Below, piece by piece: positions 1 to 5,968 of a DNA stretch of 9,604 nt (positions are counted from its first letter, which is position 1; each line of letters opens with the position of its first letter). The DNA comes from an uncultured Bacteroidota bacterium (lineage in GTDB: Bacteria; Bacteroidota; Bacteroidia; NS11-12g; UBA9320), in NCBI GenBank assembly GCA_913056425.1, contig CAJXLR010000048.1:1-9604 (forward strand), read 5' to 3'. Both the position numbers and the translations under genes were made by a program. A model generated the notes under the pieces. It saw only the letters and a program-made list of their open reading frames with translations, searched no databases and was not told the origin of the DNA.

Positions 1-1
1 G

Positions 2-166
2 ACAAGAACTGGAACTATTGATGCAATGCATGCAAAACTAGGGAAATTCTTAAATAAAGGTCTCTGGAAAAGAAATAAAAAATGGATTCAAAGTGAAGGA
101 AAGACTAGGGATATGAGGACACCCAAGAAGGATACTCTTTTGTTTCTGCGATTCTATTTTCATTAG
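2..166 (+). CDS. C-terminal fragment of an unrecognised protein (runs off the left edge)
   Basis: This frame is open from the left edge to a TAG at 164-166, giving 54 residues that begin RTGTIDAMHA and end LLFLRFYFH. The other two plus-strand frames close within the first 40 bases. The fragment is very rich in lysine and arginine, and its last ten or so residues alternate hydrophobic and polar positions, as in the closing strand of an outer-membrane beta-barrel. That resemblance is weak and I do not recognise a family. The DNA is more A-rich than the carotenoid genes to the right. The stop codon abuts the coding frame of the next gene, so the two lie in the same frame separated by one TAG. 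The N-terminus lies outside the window. Confidence 0.4.
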   Translation, partial: TRTGTIDAMHAKLGKFLNKGLWKRNKKWIQSEGKTRDMRTPKKDTLLFLRFYFH

Positions 167-823
167 AAAAATAACAAAAAAAAAGAAAACTACCTAAAAG
201 CCCTGTATTTTCTAGGGAGAAAGAGCCCGGACATTTCTGTAAAAGACATAGCAGAACACCTAGATGTTCGTATGCCCTCGGCCAACCATATGATTAAAAA
301 ATTGGCAGATGAAGGGTGGATTAGGTATGAGAAATATAAACCGATTCGCATGACTGAAACCGGTGTGCGAAAAGCTGGTTTAATCATACGAAAACACCGT
401 CTTACAGAAATGTATCTAGTTGAAAAAATGGGGTTAGGTTGGGAAGAAGTCCACGATATCGCAGAACAGATAGAACACGTAAAGTCAGATCGTTTTTTTG
501 AACGAATGGATGAGGTATTAGGTAATCCATCCCACGACCCGCATGGCTCTCCTATTCCGGACAAAGAGGGAGTTATTGAGCATGACGATTATGTACCGTT
601 GAGCGAATTTACCAGCGGCTCTATGGTTGAAGTAAAGGCACTAAATCATGCAACCGACGACTTTCTTCTTTACCTCAATGAACTGAGCATTAGTCTTGGT
701 ACGCAGATAAAGATTATGGGTCAACAGAGCTTTGATGCCAGCATGACGGTGTCCTATGGACGAAAGAAAAACATCAATTTGAGCAAGAAGGTGTGTGACC
801 GCTTGATGGTAGAGACTATTTAA
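167..823 (+). CDS. DtxR/MntR-family metal-dependent transcriptional regulator, apparently lacking a start codon
   Basis: Probable iron- or manganese-responsive repressor. From the 5' end it has the DtxR first helix (ENYLKALYFLG, codons from 185), a winged helix-turn-helix (DIAEHLDV, then PSANHMIKKLADEGWI), a dimerisation and metal-binding region, and a C-terminal FeoA/SH3-like domain (about the last 75 residues, from DYVPLSEF). Counting from the ATG at 272, likely metal ligands are His42, Glu46, His61, Glu65, Glu68 and His69 (RKHRLTE and HDIAEQIEH), and NPSHDPHGSPIP matches the loop typical of the family. The ATG at 272 is the first canonical start but would cut the helix-turn-helix in half, so I extend to the first codon after the in-frame TAG at 164-166. 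That extension contains no ATG, GTG or TTG. A run of nine A (176-184) lies just before the conserved part. The gene may be disrupted at its 5' end, joined to foreign sequence, or affected by a sequence error. Family assignment is firm; functionality is uncertain. Confidence 0.8.
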   Translation, partial: KNNKKKENYLKALYFLGRKSPDISVKDIAEHLDVRMPSANHMIKKLADEGWIRYEKYKPIRMTETGVRKAGLIIRKHRLTEMYLVEKMGLGWEEVHDIAEQIEHVKSDRFFERMDEVLGNPSHDPHGSPIPDKEGVIEHDDYVPLSEFTSGSMVEVKALNHATDDFLLYLNELSISLGTQIKIMGQQSFDASMTVSYGRKKNINLSKKVCDRLMVETI

Positions 824-1010
824 AATCCCTGCGCTCGGTGGTTCTTGCTTTGCTTGTTTAGATTGTTGATGTGAATTGCCGAGGGAATACGACAACCCCT
901 CCCCACTTGAAAGATACAACATCAAACATGACGCCAACTCAATCTCCCGGCGCAAGTATTTCGCTGTTCTTCGATTACGCCAATAAACCCAACTCTATAT
1001 ATTCTGCGTA
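824..1010. other. Convergent intergenic region between the regulator and crtZ
   Basis: These 187 bases separate two converging genes, so a bidirectional terminator would be expected. I see no strong GC hairpin with a T-run on either strand. The only pairing is a bulged one between about 826-838 (TCCCTgcgCTCGG) and 879-886 (CCGAGGGA), with a loop of about 40 bases, which is weak. The short open frames here show no recognisable protein and no remnant of a lycopene cyclase. Confidence 0.5.
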
Positions 1011-1469
1011 TTACTTTCTACTCGCCTCGATTTCGGCTTTCAAGTATTTGTAAGGCACCAACAACATACCAAAGCACTCTCCGTCTTCTTTGCTCAAGTG
1101 TTTGTGATGTTTCTTGTGCGCTCTTCGAATGGCTCTGAAGTAAACATTATCTGTTTTACGCAGCCATTTGAATCGTTGATGAATGAAGACATCATGGACT
1201 AAAAAGTAGCAGAACCCATATGCCGTGATTCCAAGTCCAATTGCGAATAGAGCCGGGAAGCCTAGGCTACTACCCAAAACAGTACATAAAATGCCCGGCA
1301 CCGCGAAAATCAGAAAGAAAGCATCGTTCCTCTCGAAGAAGCCAGGGTTTGTATGGGTATGGTGATCTTCGTGTAAGTTCCATAACAAGCCATGCATAAC
1401 GTACTTGTGGGTGAACCAGGCAACGCCTTCCATAAAGAAAAAAGTAAGTATGAACACCAATACAGCCAT
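1011..1469 (-). CDS. crtZ: Beta-carotene hydroxylase (fatty acid hydroxylase superfamily, CrtZ type)
   Basis: Membrane-bound di-iron hydroxylase of 152 residues expected to add 3-hydroxyl groups to beta-ionone rings, turning beta-carotene into beta-cryptoxanthin and zeaxanthin. All four histidine clusters of the family are visible: H21KYVMH26, H33EDHH37, H92DVFIH97 and H118KKHH122. Hydrophobic segments lie at about residues 1-19, 51-69 and 73-91, consistent with an integral membrane enzyme whose active site faces the cytoplasm. The length suits the short bacterial CrtZ form. It is the last gene of the crt operon; its ATG lies 5 bases after the stop of the preceding small exported protein, so translation is probably coupled. 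Its substrate requires a lycopene cyclase that this window does not contain. Assignment is confident from motifs plus context. Further oxidation activity cannot be excluded, but ketolase motifs are not evident. Confidence 0.93.
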   Translation of the reverse strand: MAVLVFILTFFFMEGVAWFTHKYVMHGLLWNLHEDHHTHTNPGFFERNDAFFLIFAVPGILCTVLGSSLGFPALFAIGLGITAYGFCYFLVHDVFIHQRFKWLRKTDNVYFRAIRRAHKKHHKHLSKEDGECFGMLLVPYKYLKAEIEASRK

Positions 1470-1474
1470 GATTG

Positions 1475-1984
1475 TTAAAGCTTGATAGAGTTTATTTTCT
1501 TCTTTTGGGCTTCACTAACGTGAGGACCGGTGAGCATATTCTTTACAAATTTAGATTTCCAAACTGCATCTACGTTGTAAGAACCGATATTCTTCTCGAA
1601 TACACTTAAATCCTCGTTGATATTGTCGCGATAGTCCACAATTGCCGGAGCATATGTTTGGATCATAATCCGGATGTATCGTATCTCGGGGTTGTTTGGA
1701 CTTGATTTGATGGCAGCTTCTACCATATCTCGACCTCGGCTAAAGCGAGTCCACTTTGTGGTTGGTAGAAATGCAAAATCTGCAGACGTACTCAATGCAA
1801 ATCCTTGATATGCTTTTGTTAAGTCACTGTTTCCATAGCTCTTGCTGACAGCAAGAGTTTGAAGTTGACACTCATCCTCTATAGCTTCATGATATACCGT
1901 GCGAATGTGCTTTTCTTCCACAGAAAAAGACAAAAGAATCATCGATACGAAAAAAGCACCCATAAACGATAGTGCATATTTCAT
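1475..1984 (-). CDS. Small exported protein of unknown function inside the crt operon
   Basis: A 169-residue protein with no function I can name. Residues 1-20 (MKYALSFMGAFFVSMILLSF) form a signal peptide or N-terminal anchor with no lipobox cysteine, so the rest probably lies in the periplasm. The mature part is predicted helical. The segment at about 85-112 (RDMVEAAIKSSPNNPEIRYIR, continuing IMIQTYAP) resembles a TPR-like helix-turn-helix, but there is no full repeat array. I recognise the pattern (NNPEIRY, then a proline, then a D-rich stretch) from hypothetical proteins of other flavobacteria; this is recall, not a search. The start codon overlaps the crtB stop by four bases (ATGA), and crtZ begins 5 bases after its stop, so it is translated with carotenoid genes. 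That placement suggests a role connected to pigment synthesis or the envelope, for example lipid or carotenoid handling, but this is inference only. Confidence 0.82.
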   Translation of the reverse strand: MKYALSFMGAFFVSMILLSFSVEEKHIRTVYHEAIEDECQLQTLAVSKSYGNSDLTKAYQGFALSTSADFAFLPTTKWTRFSRGRDMVEAAIKSSPNNPEIRYIRIMIQTYAPAIVDYRDNINEDLSVFEKNIGSYNVDAVWKSKFVKNMLTGPHVSEAQKKKINSIKL

Positions 1985-2817
1985 AGTAGGTTCAGTTTTA
2001 CATTAACGTATGACTTAACAAGTAGAGCCCATTTTACATGATCTTGAACTCGAATTCGGGTTTCTAATATGTGTGAGCTCGGTGTACGCTTTAGTTTGCG
2101 CAACAACTGAGAATAGTATTTAAACGCAGTATAAACGCCAAAACGCGCAGTAGACGGCAGTTGGATTATCCCTTTGTAGGCCTCCTCGAAATCCTCTTCA
2201 ATCTCTTTCACAATTGCGTCTTTTGCCTCCGGAGTTAGATTTTCAAAATCGACATTCGGGAAATAACTACGTTCTAAAACTTCAATATCGTTCTTTATAT
2301 CCCTTAAGAAATTAACCTTTTGGAATGCAGATCCGAGCCTCATGGCTGAATGTTTTAACTTTTGATATTGAGCTTCATCCCCATCAACAAAAACCTTCAA
2401 ACACATTAAGCCTACAACATCTGCAGAACCGTAGATGTACTTTTTATAGTCTTCCTCTGACGTATACTCTTTCTTCGATAAATCGAGGCGCATGCTATAC
2501 ATAAAAGCGTCAATTAATTCTTGATCGATATTGTACTCAAAAACTGTGATTTGAAAAGAATGAAGAATAGGGTTCATACTGAACCGACGCTCTAGCGCAT
2601 CATTCAAGTCATCTTCAAATCGTTTAAAGAGGTCTTGTTGATTCTGATTATGGAACGTATCAACTATTTCATCCGCAAATCGCACAAATCCGTATATATT
2701 GTGGATTGCTGGCTGGATGCTTGGATCCAACATACTGACAGAAGAATAGAACGATGTGCTATATGCTTCTGTTACAGACGCACTACACTTTGCTGCAAGT
2801 TGATTAAATATCTGCAT
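1981..2817 (-). CDS. crtB: Phytoene synthase (trans-isoprenyl diphosphate synthase, head-to-head type)
   Basis: A 278-residue squalene/phytoene synthase family protein expected to condense two geranylgeranyl diphosphates into 15-cis-phytoene, the first committed step of carotenoid synthesis. Both Mg-diphosphate-binding aspartate motifs are present: D49EIVD53 (in IYGFVRFADEIVD) and D173IKND177 (in FQKVNFLRDIKND). The family signature YGSADVVGLMCL (129-140) and the SYFP motif after the second Asp box also match. The length is normal for bacterial CrtB. The ATG lies inside the 3' end of crtI (14-base overlap) and the TGA overlaps the start of the next gene by four bases, strong evidence for one polycistronic transcript. 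A squalene synthase is the alternative within this superfamily, but adjacency to crtI and crtZ argues for phytoene. Confidence 0.95.
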   Translation of the reverse strand: MQIFNQLAAKCSASVTEAYSTSFYSSVSMLDPSIQPAIHNIYGFVRFADEIVDTFHNQNQQDLFKRFEDDLNDALERRFSMNPILHSFQITVFEYNIDQELIDAFMYSMRLDLSKKEYTSEEDYKKYIYGSADVVGLMCLKVFVDGDEAQYQKLKHSAMRLGSAFQKVNFLRDIKNDIEVLERSYFPNVDFENLTPEAKDAIVKEIEEDFEEAYKGIIQLPSTARFGVYTAFKYYSQLLRKLKRTPSSHILETRIRVQDHVKWALLVKSYVNVKLNLL

Positions 2818-4288
2818 GGGATAAGTGTTTAAGTTTTTCGTTAATGATTAGCTGTGAGGATATTTTGCCGGATATAAGTGCTGGTGGTACACCTGGTCCG
2901 GGAACAGTTAACTGTCCGGTAAAGAACAGGTTAGAAACTTTACTGCTTTGAATTTTAGGTCGTAAAAACGCAGTTTGTCTCAAAGTATTTGCCATACCAT
3001 AAGCATTCCCCTTATAAGAGTTGTATTTAGACTTGAAGTCGGATACACAAAACGACCGTTTATAGTCTATCGCTTCTCGTATTTGATTTCCGGTTCGTCG
3101 CTCTAAACGCTCCATCACCTTATCAAAATACTTCTCACGTTCTTCTTCAGAATCTTCCAAGCCGGGTGCTAATGGAACCAAGAAAAACAAATTTTCGTGT
3201 CCCTCCGGAGCTACAGACGAATCTGTTACACTCGGTGCGCAAACATAGAACAGGGGCTTATTGGGCCATTTTGGTTCATCGTATATCTCTACAGCGTGTT
3301 CATCGAATTCTTCATCAAAGAAGAGGTTATGATGTAACAGGTTTTTTAATTTCTTTTTCACTCCAACATAGAAGATTAGAGCAGATGGAGCGAAAGTTCT
3401 TTTGCTCCAATACTTCTCGGAATACTGTCGGTCTGTGGTGCTGAGTAGCGTTTCTGTGTGATGATAGTCTGCACCACTAAGCACAAAATCCGCTTCTTTA
3501 AACTCACCGTTGACGATCAGACCTTTTGCCTCCCCGTCTTGCACGACAATCTCGTCGACCGAAGAAGAAGTGTGGAATTTAGTTCCCAACGATCTGGCCA
3601 ACTCGGTCATTCCTTCAACAATCTTATACATTCCACCCATCGGATACCATGTACCCAATACGAGGTCGGCGTAGTTCATAAAGTTATAGAACGCCGGTGT
3701 ATCTTCTGGTTTAGCACCTAGAAAGAGCACCGGAAACTCCAAGATTTTAATTAGTTGTGGGTTGGTGAAACGCTTTCTAATGGTTGATCGAATAGATGTA
3801 AAGAATTGATTTACTCGACTAACGGTTTCAGGTGTAACCAGTTCCAAAACGGATTTACCTGGTTTATAAACGATTTCATCCATGGCAGCTTTGTAGTTAA
3901 ACTCTGCGCTATTGATGAATTTTCGCAATTGATTACCCGCACCTGGCTCAATTGAATCAAATAGCGTGTATATCTCGTCAATCGATGATGGAATCTCAAC
4001 TTTATCCTCTCCCTCAAAGAAAACTTGATACGCCGGGCTTAGGCGTGTTAGATTGTAGTAATCAGAAGGTTTTTTTTCAAAATCGTCGAAGAACTTCTCG
4101 AAAATATCTGGCATCCAATACCAACTTGGACCCATATCAAATGAATATCCTTGCTCATGGAACACACGAGCTCGTCCACCTAAAGACGAGTTTTTCTCAT
4201 AAACGTCCACTTCAAATCCGGAACGAGACAAGTAACTCGCGGCGCTTAATGCGCTGAATCCGGAACCAATTATTGCAACTCTATTCAT
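2804..4288 (-). CDS. crtI: Phytoene desaturase (CrtI-type FAD-dependent)
   Basis: A 494-residue amine-oxidase-fold flavoprotein expected to convert phytoene to lycopene through four desaturations. The N-terminal dinucleotide-binding fold runs VAIIGSGFSALSAASYL (4-20), with E31 ending the second strand and the GGRAR motif at 37-41. The third glycine of the usual GxGxxG is Ala13, a common variant. FDMGPSWYWMPDIFEKFF (50-67) is the conserved substrate-side segment. The C-terminal FAD motif TGQLTVPGPGVPPALISGK (457-475) is the bacterial carotenoid desaturase signature. The ATG is directly preceded by a 14-base palindrome and a GTTTAAC copy that may be regulatory. It lies 43 bases downstream of the regulator gene and overlaps crtB by 14 bases. 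The number of desaturation steps cannot be read from sequence, but crtZ downstream favours lycopene as product. Confidence 0.95.
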   Translation of the reverse strand: MNRVAIIGSGFSALSAASYLSRSGFEVDVYEKNSSLGGRARVFHEQGYSFDMGPSWYWMPDIFEKFFDDFEKKPSDYYNLTRLSPAYQVFFEGEDKVEIPSSIDEIYTLFDSIEPGAGNQLRKFINSAEFNYKAAMDEIVYKPGKSVLELVTPETVSRVNQFFTSIRSTIRKRFTNPQLIKILEFPVLFLGAKPEDTPAFYNFMNYADLVLGTWYPMGGMYKIVEGMTELARSLGTKFHTSSSVDEIVVQDGEAKGLIVNGEFKEADFVLSGADYHHTETLLSTTDRQYSEKYWSKRTFAPSALIFYVGVKKKLKNLLHHNLFFDEEFDEHAVEIYDEPKWPNKPLFYVCAPSVTDSSVAPEGHENLFFLVPLAPGLEDSEEEREKYFDKVMERLERRTGNQIREAIDYKRSFCVSDFKSKYNSYKGNAYGMANTLRQTAFLRPKIQSSKVSNLFFTGQLTVPGPGVPPALISGKISSQLIINEKLKHLSHADI

Positions 4289-4289
4289 T

Positions 4290-4320
4290 TTTGTTTAAAC
4301 AAATCACGTTATAGTTAAAC
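4290..4320 (-). promoter_or_regulatory. Candidate operator/promoter element in front of crtI
   Basis: The 43-base gap between the regulator stop and the crtI ATG contains a perfect 14-base palindrome, TTTGTTTAAACAAA (4290-4303), one base upstream of the start codon. On the minus strand it also contains TAACGT (4311-4306) and a GTTTAAC copy (4320-4314). The GTTTAAC and GTTTAAAC elements start 20 bases apart in the same orientation, about two helical turns. The TAACGT plus GTTTAA(A)CAAA pair recurs in front of the regulator gene, which suggests a shared binding site, most simply for that MerR-type regulator. I see no clean Bacteroidota -7 (TAnnTTTG) element here. Role is inferred. Confidence 0.4.
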
Positions 4321-4331
4321 ACTAAAGCAAG

Positions 4332-5231
4332 CTAGCTAGGCAAATTGTTTATTATTTCTGACAAATTGTTAAACACTTTTATTTTTTCATTCTTCACGGT
4401 AGCCGCTTGAGCATTGGTTCCAGTAATCCACAAACTATCATTTCTCTCTTCCAATAACTCGCGATTGAATCGGGCTAGATACCCATCGATATTATCTATC
4501 GGAGGCATTACAGTAAAGTAGCCAATGAATTGAACTTTAGGAAAAATTGCCTGAATTGAAGTAAGGTTTTCAAGTGGAACAGACTGACCAAGATAAATCG
4601 AATGGCGGCCTTTCAATAACATTTCATAATGCAGATACAACAAACCCAATTCATGTATTTCATTATCCGGAAGAAACAAAACATAAGTCGTCTCGTCCTC
4701 AGCGCTTACAGACTGTTGAACGCGTTCGATACTTAAGTGTAGCTTCTGTTTTATCAGGTTGGTAATGAAGTGTTCATGAACCGGTGTAATCGAATTAGAT
4801 TGCCACTGCAAGCCAATTTTATGCAAGAGCGGAACAAAAACTTCAAGAAAGACATGGCGAAACGAATACTCCGCAACCAAACGATTAAACGTTTGTTCGA
4901 ATAGGGCTTGATCAAACTGAAACATCGATAGAATAAGATGATCCATGTAAGCACTGTCTTGACCCGAGCGTGTCACAACGTCTTTAACTTCTTCCGCTAA
5001 CTCGTCCTCCGGGAGTTTAGCAATCTTACTGATTTTGTATCCCGCATTGTATAGCTGGGTAACATTCAATAACTTCTTGAGATTTATCGTATCGTAAAAC
5101 CGAATGTTTGAATCGGTCCGATCAGGTTCGAGGATGCTGTAACGCTTCTCCCAAATACGAATGGTGTGCGCTTTAATCCCCGAAAGATTCTCAAGATCTT
5201 TAATCGTAAACTTTGTCGCTACTTTGTTCAA
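4332..5231 (-). CDS. MerR-family regulator with CarH-like B12-binding module, likely controller of the crt operon
   Basis: A 299-residue two-part regulator. Residues about 7-75 form a MerR winged helix-turn-helix (FTIKDLENLSGIKAHTIRIW, then EKRY, and RFYD in the wing). Residues about 90-175 form a helical bundle carrying W143-x9-E153-H154, the cap signature of CarH photoreceptors. Residues about 180-299 resemble a cobalamin-binding Rossmann domain with E191-x-H193-x-x-G196, where H193 would be the lower axial ligand of cobalt, followed by YLGQSVPLENL. In the CarH family, adenosylcobalamin drives tetramer formation and repression of carotenoid genes in the dark, and light breaks the Co-C bond. 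Position 144, next to the Trp, is Gln; as I recall, Thermus CarH has His132 there as the light-state ligand. The start is TTG at 5231: an in-frame TAA lies just upstream, no ATG is available, and it aligns with the usual family N-terminus. The gene stands 43 bases before crtI in the same direction. B12 binding and light sensing are inferred. Confidence 0.85.
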   Translation of the reverse strand: MNKVATKFTIKDLENLSGIKAHTIRIWEKRYSILEPDRTDSNIRFYDTINLKKLLNVTQLYNAGYKISKIAKLPEDELAEEVKDVVTRSGQDSAYMDHLILSMFQFDQALFEQTFNRLVAEYSFRHVFLEVFVPLLHKIGLQWQSNSITPVHEHFITNLIKQKLHLSIERVQQSVSAEDETTYVLFLPDNEIHELGLLYLHYEMLLKGRHSIYLGQSVPLENLTSIQAIFPKVQFIGYFTVMPPIDNIDGYLARFNRELLEERNDSLWITGTNAQAATVKNEKIKVFNNLSEIINNLPS

Positions 5232-5240
5232 CTCTAATTA

Positions 5241-5288
5241 TTATTTGTTAAACTACGTTACAACTCAAATTAAAATATGTTTTAACTT
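5241..5288 (-). promoter_or_regulatory. Candidate operator/promoter region in front of the MerR/CarH-like gene
   Basis: The gap between the broken membrane-protein gene and the regulator start contains two structures. The first is TAACGTAGTTTAACAAATAA on the minus strand (5260-5241), a close relative of the element in front of crtI. The second is an A+T-rich inverted repeat at 5267-5288, with 9-base arms (AAGTTAAAA and TTTTAATTT on the minus strand) matching at eight of nine positions around CATA. TTAATTTG within the second arm is one base away from the Bacteroidota -7 consensus TAnnTTTG, but no clear -33 TTG is present at the right distance. It may be an autoregulatory site, a promoter, or both. 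The inverted repeat lies just after the upstream gene and could alternatively be a weak terminator. Confidence 0.35.
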
Positions 5289-5290
5289 GT

Positions 5291-5966
5291 TTATTTCGGC
5301 TGAAACAAAACGACCAAATGAGCGAACACCATAATAGGCACAATAATACCCGGTAGCCACACATACGGAAAATATAGAACAGCAATGTTGGGCTGGTTGG
5401 CCGACCAGACTTGAATTGGGCCAGGAAAAAATAAAATACCTGTCACCACAACGTGCAACACCAGCAAGAGACATTATAGGTTCCACAAAACGACCCATTT
5501 TCGGGCTAGTTGTTTTTTTGTGTACCCGAAGTATGCAACAAACGGCGCAGTAATTCCACTGATAATGTCGAAGTTTCTCCCTTCAAAAGTCATCGACTCA
5601 GGAACAACGCGCTTGATAAACAGCCAAAACAACACAACTTCTACCCCTACCCGCACGACGTGTAGTTTTGTTAAGTACTTATGATTCAACTCATTAATGA
5701 ATTTCTTACCTCGGTTACTGAAGAACGTGTACACGATCAAAATGATGGACGGTAGAATCAAAAAGAGCATTCGTGGAGGCATCGTGTTGTTCTTTAGAAA
5801 GAAGCCTTGCTGACTTGCCAGAGCTTGAATCAAGGCTAAAGCTAAAACCAAGATAAGCCCCTCGATTCCGATTTATTGCACGGTAAAACAGTGCTAATGC
5901 GGTGAAGAACACTGCTAAGAAGGCCAAATCTACAAAAAATGGAACCTGATTTAATTCGTTTGGCAT
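5291..5966 (-). pseudogene. Polytopic membrane protein gene with one frameshift and one in-frame stop
   Basis: Read continuously this stretch encodes a 224-residue integral membrane protein with six or seven hydrophobic segments, beginning MPNELNQVPFFVDLAFLAVF and ending HLVVLFQPK. Two lesions interrupt it. A run of four C (5858-5861, GGGG on the coding strand) holds one base too many: removing one G joins residue 35 (AINRNR) to GLILVLALALIQALA in the next frame. A TAA at 5474-5476 then replaces codon 164, between WNL and CLLLVLHVV. The frame beyond the TAA is the same and stays open to a normal TAA at 5291. After removing one base the length is exactly 225 codons. The conserved-looking block PESMTFEGRNFDI and the ending NQPNIAVLYFPYVWLPGIIVPI match a Bacteroidota membrane family I recall but cannot name. 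It starts 2 bases after the oxidoreductase stop, so the two were an operon. It is a recent pseudogene or carries two sequencing errors. It lacks the PIEE and GVWGF features of CrtYcd lycopene cyclases. Confidence 0.8.
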
Positions 5967-5968
5967 AA

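Noticed and set aside
21..35. Triple ATGCA-like repeat (ATGCAATGCATGCAA) near the left edge
   Set aside because: It is short, within an open frame (IDAMHAK), and without flanking structure.
190..564. Minus-strand open frame of 124 codons opposite the DtxR-type gene
   Set aside because: It is the antisense shadow of a gene whose plus-strand translation matches the DtxR family across helices, metal ligands and FeoA domain.
826..888. Possible terminator hairpin pairing TCCCTgcgCTCGG with CCGAGGGA
   Set aside because: The stem has a three-base bulge and a loop of about 40 bases with no following T-run, too weak to call.
871..1053. Plus-strand open frame of 60 codons between the regulator and crtZ
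   Set aside because: It overlaps the 3' end of crtZ on the opposite strand, has low-complexity composition and shows no recognisable protein feature.
4331..4341. GCTAGCTAG palindromic word at the end of the regulator gene
   Set aside because: It overlaps the last codons and TAG stop and has no stem extension or T-run, so it is not a convincing terminator or site.
5291..5966. Broken membrane protein as the missing CrtYcd-type lycopene cyclase
   Set aside because: Its size and number of membrane spans are similar, but the PIEE and GVWGF-type motifs of CrtYcd cyclases are absent and the conserved-looking blocks belong to another family.
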